Source of the DNA: Euwallacea fornicatus | Taxonomy: Eukaryota > Arthropoda > Insecta > Coleoptera > Curculionidae | NCBI RefSeq assembly: GCF_040115645.1 | Contig: NW_027096011.1 | Coordinates: 1,178,001-1,242,000 of the forward strand | Reading direction: 5' to 3' | Length of the DNA stretch: 64,000 bases | In this document: positions 24,001 through 37,226 of the stretch, piece after piece | How positions within the stretch are numbered: the stretch's first letter is position 1 | Layout of the letters: every line of letters begins with the position of its first letter | Program-made: the position numbers and the translations under genes | Notes under the pieces: model-generated | The model's input: the letters and a program-made list of their open reading frames with translations, nothing else | What the model was told of the DNA's origin: nothing | Databases searched by the model: none

Positions 24001-27000
24001 GAGCCCATAAAGTACTATTTATCGTGGAAACTCTTCACGATGCAATTAGGATGTGTAGAGTCACCTTAAAGATCTCGTCGAGCTGATTAATTTGAATCTT
24101 TGATTAAGAAGTTTAGAGTTGATTTGGTGAAGTTATCGAGTCTCAAAGTTGGAAAAGTCGCAAAAGTGGCGTATTTGAGCACATAAAGCACTATTTATCC
24201 TGGAAACTCTTCAAGATACAATTAGGATGTGTCATGTCACTTTAAAGATCTCGTCGAGCTGATTAATTTGAATCTTTGTTGAAGAAGTTTGGAGTTGATT
24301 TGGTGAAGTTATCGAGTCTCAAAATTAGAAAAGTCTCAAAAGTTGCGTGGTTAAGCACATAAAGTACTATTTATCCTGGAAACTCTTCAAGATGCAATTA
24401 GTATGTGTCAACTCACTTTAAAGATCTCGTCGAGCTGATTAATTTGAATCTTTGTTGAAGAAGTTTGGAGTTGATTTGGTGAAGTTATCGAGTCTCAAAG
24501 TTGGAAAAGTCTTAAAACTTGCGTGTTTGAGCACATAAAGTACTATTTATCCTGGAAACTCTTCAAGATGCAATTAGGATGTGTCATGTCACTTTAAAGA
24601 TCTCGTCGAGCTGATTAATTTGAATCTTTGTTGAAGAAGTTTGTAGTTGATTTGGTGAAGTTATCGAGTCTCAAAATTAGAAAAGTCTCAAAAGTTGCGT
24701 GGTTAAGCACATAAAGTACTATTTATCGTGGAAACTCTTCAAGATGCAATTAGTATGTGTCATGTCACTTTAAAGATCTCGTCGAGCTGATTAATTTGAA
24801 TCTTTGTTTAAGAAGTATGGAGTTGATTTGGTGAAGTTATCGAGTCTCAAAGTTGGAAAAGTCTCAAAAGTTGCGTATTTGAGCACATAAAGTACTATTC
24901 ATCCTGGAAACTCTTCAAGATGCAATTAGGATGTGTCATGTAACCTTAAAGATCTCGTCGAGCTGATTAATTTGAATCTTTGTTGAAGAAGTTTGGAGTT
25001 GATTTGGTGAAGTTATCGAGTCTCAAAGTTAGAAAAGTCTGAAAACTTGCGTGTTTGAGCACATAAAGTACTATTTATCCTCGAAACTCTTCAAGATGCA
25101 ATTAGGATGTGTCGTGTCACCTTAAAGATCTCGTCGAGCTGATTAATTTGAATCTTTGTTGAAGAAGTATGGAGTTGATTTGGTAAAGTTATCGAGTCTT
25201 AAAGTTGGAAAAGTCTCAAAAGTTGCGTGGTTAAGCACATAAAGTACTATTTATCCTGGAAACTCTACAAAATGCAATTAGGATGTGTCGTGTCACCTTA
25301 AACATCTCGTCGAGCTGATTAATTTGAATCTTCGATTAAGAAATTTGGAGTTTGTTTGGTGAAGTTATCGAGTCTCAAAATTGGAAAAGTCGCAAAAGTG
25401 GCGTATTTGAGCACATAAAGTACTATTTATCCTGGAAACTCTTCAAGATGCAATTAGTATGTGTCAACTCACTTTAAAGATCTCGTCGAGCTGATTAATT
25501 TGAATCTTTGTTGAAGAAGTTTGGAGTTGATTTGGTGAAGTTATCGAGTCTCAAAGTTGGAAAAGTCTTAAAACTTGCGTGTTTGAGCACATAAAGTACT
25601 ATTTATCCTGGAAACTCTTCAAGATGCAATTAGGATGTGTCATGTCACTTTAAAGATCTCGTCGAGCTGATTAATTTGAATCTTTGTTGAAGAAGTTTGT
25701 AGTTGATTTGGTGAAGTTATCGAGTCTCAAAATTAGAAAAGTCTCAAAAGTTGCGTGGTTAAGCACATAAAGTACTATTTATCGTGGAAACTCTTCAAGA
25801 TGCAATTAGTATGTGTCATGTCACTTTAAAGATCTCGTCGAGCTGATTAATTTGAATCTTTGTTTAAGAAGTATGGAGTTGATTTGGTGAAGTTATCGAG
25901 TCTCAAAGTTGGAAAAGTCTCAAAAGTTGCGTATTTGAGCACATAAAGTACTATTCATCCTGGAAACTCTTCAAGATGCAATTAGGATGTGTCATGTAAC
26001 CTTAAAGATCTCGTCGAGCTGATTAATTTGAATCTTTGTTGAAGAAGTTTGGAGTTGATTTGGTGAAGTTATCGAGTCTCAAAGTTAGAAAAGTCTGAAA
26101 ACTTGCGTGTTTGAGCACATAAAGTACTATTTATCCTCGAAACTCTTCAAGATGCAATTAGGATGTGTCGTGTCACCTTAAAGATCTCGTCGAGCTGATT
26201 AATTTGAATCTTTGTTGAAGAAGTATGGAGTTGATTTGGTAAAGTTATCGAGTCTTAAAGTTGGAAAAGTCTCAAAAGTTGCGTGGTTAAGCACATAAAG
26301 TACTATTTATCCTGGAAACTCTTCAAGATGCAATTAGGATGTGTCGTGTCACCTTAAAGATCTCGTCGAGCTGATTAGTTTGAATCTTTGTTGAAGAAGT
26401 TTGGAGTTGATTTGGTGAAGTTATCGAGTCTCAAAGTTGGAAAAGTCTTAAAACTTGCGTGTTTGAGCACATAAAGTACTATTTATCGTGGAAACTCTAC
26501 AAAATGCAATTAGGATGTGTCGTGTCACCTTAAAGATCTCGTCGAGCTGATTAATTTGAATCTTTGTTTAAGAAGTTTGGAGTTGATTTGGTGAAGTTAT
26601 CGAGTTTCAAATTTGGAAAAGTCGCAAAAGTTGCATGGTTAAGCACATAAAGTACTATTTATCCTCGAAACTCTTCAAGATGCAATTAGGATGTGTCGTG
26701 GCACCTTAAAGATCTCGTCAAGCTGATTAATTTGAATTTTTGTTTAAGAAGTTTGGAGTTGATTTGGTGAAGTTATCGAGTTTCAAATTTGGAAAAGTCG
26801 CAAAAGTTACATGGTTAAGCACATAAAGTACTATTTATCCTCGAAACTCTTCAAGATGCAATTAGTATGTGTCGTGACACCTTAAAGATCTCGTCGAGCT
26901 GATTAATTTGAATCTTTGTTGAAGAAGTTTGGAGTTGATTTGGTGAAGTTATCGAGTTTCAAATTTGGAAAAGTCGCAAAAGTTGCGTGGTTAAGCACAT

Positions 27001-29306
27001 AAAGTCCTATTTATCCTCGAAACTCTTCAAGATGCAATTAGGATGTGTCGTGGCACCTTAAAGATCTCGTCAAGCTGATTAATTTGAATTTTTGTTTAAG
27101 AAGTTTGGAGTTGATTTGGTGAAGTTATCGAGTTTCAAATTTGGAAAAGTCGCAAAAGTTACATGGTTAAGCACATAAAGTACTATTTATCCTCGAAACT
27201 CTTCAAGATGCAATTAGGATGTGTCGTGTCACCTTAAAGATCTCGTCGAGCTGATTAATTTGAATCTTTGTTGAAGAAGTTTGGAGTTGATTTGGTGAAG
27301 TTATCGAGTCTCAAAGTTGGAAAAGTCTCAAAAGTTGCGTATTTGAGCACATAAAGTACTATTCATCCTGGAAACTCTTCAAGATGCAATTAGGATGTGT
27401 CATGTAACCTTAAAGATCTCGTCGAGCTGATTAATTTGAATCTTTGTTGAAGAAGTTTGGAGTTGATTTGGTGAAGTTATCGAGTCTCAAAGTTGGAAAA
27501 GTCTCAAAAGTTGCGTGGTTAAGCACATAAAGTCCTATTTATCCTGGAAACTCTTCAAGATGCAATTAGGATGTGTCGTGTCACCTTAAAGATCTCGTCG
27601 AGCTGATTAATTTGAATCTTTGTTGAAGAAGTTTGGAGTTGATTTGGTGAAGTTATCGAGTCTCAAAGTTGGAAAAGTCTCAAAAGTTGCGTGGTTAAGC
27701 ACATAAAGTCCTATTTATCCTGGAAACTCTACAAGATGTAATTAGGATGTGTCATGTAACCTTAAAGATCTCGTCGAGCTGATTAATTTGAATCTTTGTT
27801 TAAGAAGTTTGGAGTTGATTTGGTGAAGTTATCGAGTTTCAAATTTGGAAAAGTCTCAAAAGTTGCGTGGTTAAGCACATAAAGTACTATTTATCCTGGA
27901 AACTCTTCAAGATGCAATTAGGATGTGTCATGTAACCTTAAAGATCTCGTCGAGGTGATTAATTTGAATCTTTGTTTAAGAAGTTTGGAGTTGATTTGGT
28001 GAAGTTATCGAGTTTCAAATTTGGAAAAGTCGCAAAAGTTGCATGGTTAAGCACATAAAGTACTATTTATCCTCGAAACTCTTCAAGATGCAATTAGGAT
28101 GTGTCATGTCACTTTAAAGATCTCGTCGAGCTGATTAATTTGAATCTTTGTTGAAGAAGTTTGGAGTTGATTTGGTGAAGTTATCGAGTCTCAAAGTTGG
28201 AAAAGTCTCAAAAGTTGCGTGGTTAAGCACATAAAGTCCTATTTATCCTGGAAACTCTACAAGATGTAATTAGGATGTGTCATGTAACCTTAAAGATCTC
28301 GTCGAGCTGATTAATTTGAATCTTTGTTGAAGAAGTTTGGAGTTGATTTGGTGAAGTTATCGAGTCTCAAAGTTGGAAAAGTCTCAAAAGTTGCGTGGTT
28401 AAGCACATAAAGTCCTATTTATCCTGGAAACTCTTCAAGATGCAATTAGGATGTGTCGTGTCACCTTAAAGATCTCGTCGAGCTGATTAATTTGAATCTT
28501 TGTTGAAGAAGTTTGGAGTTGATTTGGTGAAGTTATCGAGTCTCAAAGTTGGAAAAGTCTCAAAAGTTGCGTGGTTAAGCACTTAAAGTCCTATTTATCC
28601 TGGAAACTCTACAAGATGTAATTAGGATGTGTCATGTAACCTTAAAGATCTCGTCGAGCTGATTAATTTGAATCTTTGTTGAAGAAGTTTGGAGTTGATT
28701 TGGTGAAGTTATCGAGTCTCAAAGTTGGAAAAGTCTCAAAAGTTGCGTGGTTAAGCACATAAAGTCCTATTTATCCTGGAAACTCTTCAAGATGCAATTA
28801 GGATGTGTCGTGTCACCTTAAAGATCTCGTCGAGCTGATTAATTTGAATCTTTGTTGAAGAAGTTTGGAGTTGATTTGGTGAAGTTATCGAGTCTCAAAG
28901 TTGGAAAAGTCTCAAAAGTTGCGTGTTTGAGCCCATAAAGTACTATTTATCGTGGAAACTCTTCACGATGCACTTAGGATGTGTCGTGTCACCTTAAAGA
29001 TCTCGTCGAGCTGATTAATTTGAATCTTTGATTAAGAAGTTTAGAGTTCATTTGGTGAAGTTATCGAGTCTCAAAGTTGGAAAAGTCTCAAAAGTTGCGT
29101 GTTTGAGCCCATAAAGTACTATTTATCGTGGAAACTCTTCAAGATGCAATTAGGATGTGTCATGTAACCTTAAAGATCTCGTCGAGGTGATTAATTTGAA
29201 TCTTTGTTTAAGAAGTTTGGAGTTGATTTGGTGAAGTTATCGAGTCTCAAAGTTGGAAAAGTCGCAAAAGTGGCGTATTTGAGCACATAAAGTACTATTT
29301 ATCCTG
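21035..29306 (+). repeat. Long higher-order repeat, unit 1 (47 monomers, 8272 bp)
   Basis: Rare markers along this block recur in the same order in the next block. Markers include ttggagtgga (21121), agtcccaaag (21851), gattcgg (22009), agaaaactct (22391), tggaaattct (22441), agtttgaaat (22731), two gaagtttttgaatctc monomers (23057 and 23233), gattactttg (23381), tctcgacgag (23721), gtcaactc (24407 and 25463), agaaaagtctgaaaac (25031 and 26091), gtggcacc, gtgacacc, and ttagagttca (29041). Unit length is set by the return of the 21035 sequence at 29307. A smaller six-monomer repeat lies inside it, since gtcaactc recurs 1056 bp apart. Confidence 0.85.
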
Positions 29307-32300
29307 GAAACTCTTCAAGATGCAATTAGGATGTGTCATGTCACTTTACAGATCTCGTCGAGCTGATTAATTTGAATCTGCGATTAAGAAGTTTGGAGTG
29401 GATTTGGTGAAGTTATCGAGTCTCAAAATTGGAAAAGTCGCAAAAGTGGCGTATTTGAGCACATAAAGTACTATTTATCCTGGAAACTCTTCAAGATGCA
29501 ATTAGGATGTGTCATGTCACTTTAAAGATCTCGTCGAGCTGATTAATTTGAATCTTTGTTGAAGAAGTTTGGAGTTGATTTGGTGAAGTTATCGAGTCTC
29601 AAAGTTGGAAAAGTCTCAAAAGTTGCGTGGTTACGCACATAAAGTCCTATTTATCCTGGAAACTCTACAAGATGTAATTAGGATGTGTCATGTAACCTTA
29701 AAGATCTCGTCGAGCTGATTAATTTGAATCTTTGTTGAAGAAGTTTGGAGTTGATTTGGTGAAGTTATCGAGTCTCAAAGTTGGAAAAGTCTCAAAAGTT
29801 GCGTGGTTAAGCACATAAAGTACTATTTATCGTGGAAACTCTTCAAGATGCAATTAGTATGTGTCATGTCACTTTAAAGATCTCGTCGAGCTGATTAATT
29901 TGAATCTTTGTTTAAGAAGTATGGAGTTGATTTGGTTAAGTTATCGAGTCTCAAAGTTGGAAAAGTCTTAAAACTTGCGTGTTTGAGCACATAAAGTACT
30001 ATTTATCCTCGAAACTCTTCAAGATGCAATTAGGATGTGTCATGTCACTTTAAAGATCTCGTCGAGCTGATTAATTTGAATCTGCGATTAAGAAGTTTGG
30101 AGTTGATTTGGTGAAGTTATCGAGTCCCAAAGTTGGAAAAGTCGCAAAAGTGGCGTATTTGAGCACATAAAGTACTATTTATCCTGGAAACTCTTCAAGA
30201 TGCAATTAGGATGTGTCATGTCACTTTAAAGATCTCGTCGAGCTGATTAATTTGAATCTTTGTTGAAGAAGTTTGTAGTTGATTCGGTGAAGTTATCGAG
30301 TCTCAAAATTAGAAAAGCCTCAAAAGTTGCGTGGTTAAGCACATAAAGTCCTATTTATCCTGGAAACTCTTCAAGATGCAATTAGGATGTGTCGTGTCAC
30401 CTTAAAGATCTCGTCGAGCTGATTAATTTGAATCTTTGTTGAAGAAGTTTGGAGTTGATTTGGTGAAGTTATCGAGTCTCAAAGTTGGAAAAGTCTTAAA
30501 ACTTGCGTGTTTGAGCACATAAAGTACTATTTATCCTGGAAACTCTTCAAGATGCAATTAGGATGTGTCATGTCACTTTAAAGATCTCGTCGAGCTGATT
30601 AATTTGAATCTTTGTTGAAGAAGTTTGTAGTTGATTTGGTGAAGTTATCGAGTCTCAAAATTAGAAAACTCTCAAAAGTTGCGTGGTTAAGCACATAAAG
30701 TACTATTTATCGTGGAAATTCTTCAAGATGCAATTAGGATGTGTCATGTAACCTTAAAGATCTCGTCGAGGTGATTAATTTGAATCTTTGTTTAAGAAGT
30801 GTGAAGTTGATTTGGTGAAGTTATCGAGTTTCAAATTTGGAAAAGTCGCAAAAGTTGCATGGTTAAGCACATAAAGTACTATTTATCCTCGAAACTCTTC
30901 AAGATGCAATTAGGATGTGTCGTGTCACCTTAAAGATCTCGTCGAGCTGATTAATTTGAATCTTTGTTTAAGAAGTTTGGAGTTGATTTGGTGAAGTTAT
31001 CGAGTTTGAAATTTGGAAAAGTCGCAAAAGTTGCATGGTTAAGCACATAAAGTACTATTTATCCTCGAAACTCTTCAAGATGCAATTAGGATGTGTCGTG
31101 TCACCTTAAAGATCTCGTCGAGCTGATTAATTTGAATCTTTGTTGAAGAAGTTTGGAGTTGATTTGGTGAAGTTATCGAGTCTCAAAGTTGGAAAAGTCT
31201 TAAAACTTGCGTGTTTGAGCACATAAAGTACTATTTATCCTGGAAACTCTTCAAGATGTAATTAGGATGTGTCATGTCACTTTAAAGATCTCGTCGAGCT
31301 GATTAATTTGAATCTTTGTTGAAGAAGTTTGGAGTTGATTTGGTGAAGTTATCGAGTCTCAAAGTTGGAAAAGTCTCAAAAGTTGCGTATTTGAGCACAT
31401 AAAGTACTATTCATCCTGGAAACTCTTCAAGATGCAATTAGGATGTGTCGTGTCACCTTAAAGATCTCGTCGAGCTGATTAATTTGAATCTTTGTTGAAG
31501 AAGTTTGGAGTTGATTTGGGGAAGTTATCGAGTCTCAAAGTTGGAAAAGTCTTAAAACTTGCGTGTTTGAGCACATAAAGTACTATTTATCCTGGAAACT
31601 CTTCAAGATGCAATTAGGATGTGTCATGTCACTTTAAAGATCTCGTCGAGCTGATTAATTTGAATCTTTGTTTAAGAAGTATGGAGTTGATTTGGTGAAG
31701 TTATCGAGTCTCAAAGTTGGAAAAGTCGCAAAAGTTGCATGGTTAAGCACATAAAGTACTATTTATCCTCGAAACTCTTCAAGATGCAATTAGGATGTGT
31801 CGTGTCACCTTAAAGATCTCGTCAAGCTGATTAATTTGAATCTTTGTTTAAGAAGTTTGGAGTTGATTTGGTGAAGTTATCGAGTCTCAAATTTGGAAAA
31901 GACGCAAAAATTGCATGGTTAAGCACATAAAGTACTATTTATCCTCGAAACTCTTCAAGATGCAATTAGGATGTGTCGTGTCACCTTAAATATCTCGTCG
32001 AGCTGATTAATTTGAATCTTTGTTGAAGAAGTTTGGAGTTGATTTGGTGAAGTTATCGAGTCTCAAAGTTGGAAAAGTCTTAAAACTTGCGTGTTTGAGC
32101 ACATAAAGTACTATTTATCCTGGACACTCTTCAAGATGCAATTAGTATGTGTCTTGTAACCTTAAAGATCTCGTCGAGCTGATTAATTTGAATCTTTGTT
32201 GAAGAAGTTTGGAGTTGATTTGGTGAAGTTATCGAGTCTCAAAGTTGGAAAAGTCTCAAAAGTTGCGTATTTGAGCACATAAAGTACTATTCATCCTGGA

Positions 32301-35300
32301 AACTCTACAAGATGCAATTAGGATGTGTCATGTAACCTTAAAGATCTCGTCGAGCTGATTAATTTGAATCTTTGTTGAAGAAGTTTGGAGTTGATTTGGT
32401 GAAGTTATCGAGTCTCAAAATTAGAAAAGTCTCAAAAGTTGCGTGGTTAAGCACATAAAGTACTATTTATCCTGGAAACTCTACAAGATGTAATTAGGAT
32501 GTGTCATGTAACCTTAAAGATCTCGTCGAGCTGATTAATTTGAATCTTTGTTGAAGAAGGTTGGAGTTGATTTGGTGAAGTTATCGAGTCTCAAAATTAG
32601 AAAAGCCTCAAAAGTTGCGTGGTTAAGCACATAAAGTCCTATTTATCCTGGAAACTCTTCAAGATGCAATTAGGATGTGTCGTGTCACCTTAAACATCTC
32701 GTCGAGCTGATTAATTTGAATCTTCGATTAAGAAATTTGGAGTTTGTTTGGTGAAGTTTTTGAATCTCAAAGTTGGAAAAGTCTCAAAAGTTACGTGGTT
32801 AAGCACATAAAGTACTATTTATCCTGGAAACTCTACAAAATGCAATTAGGATGTGTCGTGTCACCTTAAACATCTCGTCGAGCTGATTAATTTGAATCTT
32901 CGATTAAGAAATTTGGAGTTTGTTTGGTGAAGTTTTTGAATCTCAAAGTTGGAAAAGTCTCAAAAGTTACGTGGTTAAGCACATAAAGTACTATTTATCC
33001 TGGAAACTCTTCAAGATGCAATTAGGATGTGTCATGTAACCTTAAAGATCTCGTCGAGGTGATTACTTTGAATCTTTGTTGAAGAAGTGTGGAGTTGATT
33101 TGGTGAAGTTATCGACTTTCAAATTTGGATAAGTCGCAAAAGTGGCGTATTTGAGCACATAAAGTACTATTTATCCTGGAAACTCTTCAAGATGCAATTA
33201 GGATGTGTCGTGTCACCTTAAAGATCTCGTCGAGCTGATTAATTTGAATCTTTGTTGAAGAAGTTTGGAGTTGATTTGGTAAAGTTATCGAGTCTTAAAG
33301 TTGGAAAAGTCTTAAAAGTTGCGTGTTTGAGCACATAAAGTACTATTTATCCTGGAAACTCTTCAAGATGCAATTAGGATGTGTCATGTAACCTTAAAGA
33401 TCTCGACGAGCTGATTAATTTGAATCTTTGTTGAAGAAGTTTGGAGTTGATTTGGTGAAGTTATCGAGTCTCAAAGTTGGAAAAGTCTTAAAACTTGCGT
33501 GTTTGAGCACATAAAGTACTATTTATCCTGGAAACTCTTCAAGATGCAATTAGGATGTGTCATGTCACTTTAAAGATCTCGTCGAGCTGATTAATTTGAA
33601 TCTTTGTTGAAGAAGTTTGTAGTTGATTTGGTGAAGTTATCGAGTCTCAAAATTAGAAAAGTCTCAAAAGTTGCGTGGTTAAGCACATAAAGTACTATTT
33701 ATCCTGGAAACTCTTCAAGATGCAATTAGTATGTGTCAACTCACTTTAAAGATCTCGTCGAGCTGATTAATTTGAATCTTTGTTGAAGAAGTTTGGAGTT
33801 GATTTGGTGAAGTTATCGAGTCTCAAAGTTGGAAAAGTCTTAAAACTTGCGTGTTTGAGCACATAAAGTACTATTTATCCTGGAAACTCTTCAAGATGCA
33901 ATTAGGATGTGTCATGTCACTTTAAAGATCTCGTCGAGCTGATTAATTTGAATCTTTGTTGAAGAAGTTTGTAGTTGATTTGGTGAAGTTATCGAGTCTC
34001 AAAATTAGAAAAGTCTCAAAAGTTGCGTGGTTAAGCACATAAAGTACTATTTATCGTGGAAACTCTTCAAGATGCAATTAGTATGTGTCATGTCACTTTA
34101 AAGATCTCGTCGAGCTGATTAATTTGAATCTTTGTTGAAGAAGTTTGGAGTTGATTTGGTGAAGTTATCGAGTCTCAAAGTTAGAAAAGTCTGAAAACTT
34201 GCGTGTTTGAGCACATAAAGTACTATTTATCCTCGAAACTCTTCAAGATGCAATTAGGATGTGTCGTGTCACCTTAAAGATCTCGTCGAGCTGATTAATT
34301 TGAATCTTTGTTGAAGAAGTATGGAGTTGATTTGGTAAAGTTATCGAGTCTTAAAGTTGGAAAAGTCTCAAAAGTTGCGTGGTTAAGCACATAAAGTACT
34401 ATTTATCCTGGAAACTCTACAAAATGCAATTAGGATGTGTCGTGTCACCTTAAACATCTCGTCGAGCTGATTAATTTGAATCTTCGATTAAGAAATTTGG
34501 AGTTTGTTTGGTGAAGTTATCGAGTCTCAAAATTGGAAAAGTCGCAAAAGTGGCGTATTTGAGCACATAAAGTACTATTTATCCTGGAAACTCTTCAAGA
34601 TGCAATTAGTATGTGTCAACTCACTTTAAAGATCTCGTCGAGCTGATTAATTTGAATCTTTGTTGAAGAAGTTTGGAGTTGATTTGGTGAAGTTATCGAG
34701 TCTCAAAGTTGGAAAAGTCTTAAAACTTGCGTGTTTGAGCACATAAAGTACTATTTATCCTGGAAACTCTTCAAGATGCAATTAGGATGTGTCATGTCAC
34801 TTTAAAGATCTCGTCGAGCTGATTAATTTGAATCTTTGTTGAAGAAGTTTGTAGTTGATTTGGTGAAGTTATCGAGTCTCAAAATTAGAAAAGTCTCAAA
34901 AGTTGCGTGGTTAAGCACATAAAGTACTATTTATCGTGGAAACTCTTCAAGATGCAATTAGTATGTGTCATGTCACTTTAAAGATCTCGTCGAGCTGATT
35001 AATTTGAATCTTTGTTTAAGAAGTATGGAGTTGATTTGGTGAAGTTATCGAGTCTCAAAGTTGGAAAAGTCTCAAAAGTTGCGTATTTGAGCACATAAAG
35101 TACTATTCATCCTGGAAACTCTTCAAGATGCAATTAGGATGTGTCATGTAACCTTAAAGATCTCGTCGAGCTGATTAATTTGAATCTTTGTTGAAGAAGT
35201 TTGGAGTTGATTTGGTGAAGTTATCGAGTCTCAAAGTTAGAAAAGTCTGAAAACTTGCGTGTTTGAGCACATAAAGTACTATTTATCCTCGAAACTCTTC

Positions 35301-37226
35301 AAGATGCAATTAGGATGTGTCGTGTCACCTTAAAGATCTCGTCGAGCTGATTAATTTGAATCTTTGTTGAAGAAGTATGGAGTTGATTTGGTAAAGTTAT
35401 CGAGTCTTAAAGTTGGAAAAGTCTCAAAAGTTGCGTGGTTAAGCACATAAAGTACTATTTATCCTGGAAACTCTTCAAGATGCAATTAGGATGTGTCGTG
35501 TCACCTTAAAGATCTCGTCGAGCTGATTAGTTTGAATCTTTGTTGAAGAAGTTTGGAGTTGATTTGGTGAAGTTATCGAGTCTCAAAGTTGGAAAAGTCT
35601 TAAAACTTGCGTGTTTGAGCACATAAAGTACTATTTATCGTGGAAACTCTACAAAATGCAATTAGGATGTGTCGTGTCACCTTAAAGATCTCGTCGAGCT
35701 GATTAATTTGAATCTTTGTTTAAGAAGTTTGGAGTTGATTTGGTGAAGTTATCGAGTTTCAAATTTGGAAAAGTCGCAAAAGTTGCATGGTTAAGCACAT
35801 AAAGTACTATTTATCCTCGAAACTCTTCAAGATGCAATTAGGATGTGTCGTGGCACCTTAAAGATCTCGTCAAGCTGATTAATTTGAATTTTTGTTTAAG
35901 AAGTTTGGAGTTGATTTGGTGAAGTTATCGAGTTTCAAATTTGGAAAAGTCGCAAAAGTTACATGGTTAAGCACATAAAGTACTATTTATCCTCGAAACT
36001 CTTCAAGATGCAATTAGTATGTGTCGTGACACCTTAAAGATCTCGTCGAGCTGATTAATTTGAATCTTTGTTGAAGAAGTTTGGAGTTGATTTGGTGAAG
36101 TTATCGAGTTTCAAATTTGGAAAAGTCGCAAAAGTTGCGTGGTTAAGCACATAAAGTCCTATTTATCCTCGAAACTCTTCAAGATGCAATTAGGATGTGT
36201 CGTGGCACCTTAAAGATCTCGTCAAGCTGATTAATTTGAATTTTTGTTTAAGAAGTTTGGAGTTGATTTGGTGAAGTTATCGAGTCTCAAAGTTGGAAAA
36301 GTCTCAAAAGTTGCGTATTTGAGCACATAAAGTACTATTCATCCTGGAAACTCTTCAAGATGCAATTAGGATGTGTCATGTAACCTTAAAGATCTCGTCG
36401 AGCTGATTAATTTGAATCTTTGTTGAAGAAGTTTGGAGTTGATTTGGTGAAGTTATCGAGTCTCAAAGTTGGAAAAGTCTCAAAAGTTGCGTGGTTAAGC
36501 ACATAAAGTCCTATTTATCCTGGAAACTCTTCAAGATGCAATTAGGATGTGTCGTGTCACCTTAAAGATCTCGTCGAGCTGATTAATTTGAATCTTTGTT
36601 GAAGAAGTTTGGAGTTGATTTGGTGAAGTTATCGAGTCTCAAAGTTGGAAAAGTCTCAAAAGTTGCGTGGTTAAGCACATAAAGTCCTATTTATCCTGGA
36701 AACTCTACAAGATGTAATTAGGATGTGTCATGTAACCTTAAAGATCTCGTCGAGCTGATTAATTTGAATCTTTGTTGAAGAAGTTTGGAGTTGATTTGGT
36801 GAAGTTATCGAGTCTCAAAGTTGGAAAAGTCTCAAAAGTTGCGTGGTTAAGCACATAAAGTCCTATTTATCCTGGAAACTCTTCAAGATGCAATTAGGAT
36901 GTGTCGTGTCACCTTAAAGATCTCGTCGAGCTGATTAATTTGAATCTTTGTTGAAGAAGTTTGGAGTTGATTTGGTGAAGTTATCGAGTCTCAAAGTTGG
37001 AAAAGTCTCAAAAGTTGCGTGTTTGAGCCCATAAAGTACTATTTATCGTGGAAACTCTTCACGATGCAATTAGGATGTGTCGTGTCACCTTAAAGATCTC
37101 GTCGAGCTGATTAATTTGAATCTTTGATTAAGAAGTTTAGAGTTCATTTGGTGAAGTTATCGAGTCTCAAAGTTGGAAAAGTCTCAAAAGTTGCACGGTT
37201 AAGCACATAAAGTACTATTTATCCTG
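29307..37226 (+). repeat. Long higher-order repeat, unit 2 (45 monomers, 7920 bp)
   Basis: This is a second copy of the 21035-29306 unit. 29307-31336 matches 21035-23064 with two differences seen (at about 29349 and 29634). About eight extra monomers then occur (about 31.34-32.74 kb). 32736-33488 matches 23056-23808 (offset 55 monomers), 33621-34136 matches 24293-24808 (offset 53), 34137-36285 matches 24985-27133 (offset 52), and 36286-36776 matches 27310-27800 (offset 51). The cttcacgatg and ttagagttca markers at 37057 and 37137 match 28961 and 29041 (offset 46). All changes of offset are whole monomers, and they sum to the observed length difference of two monomers. Confidence 0.82.

Noticed and set aside
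31337..32735. Insertion of a foreign element in unit 2 of the long repeat
   Set aside because: The extra 1.4 kb is made of ordinary monomers in register, with no terminal repeats or target-site duplication, so it is a gain or loss of eight monomers.
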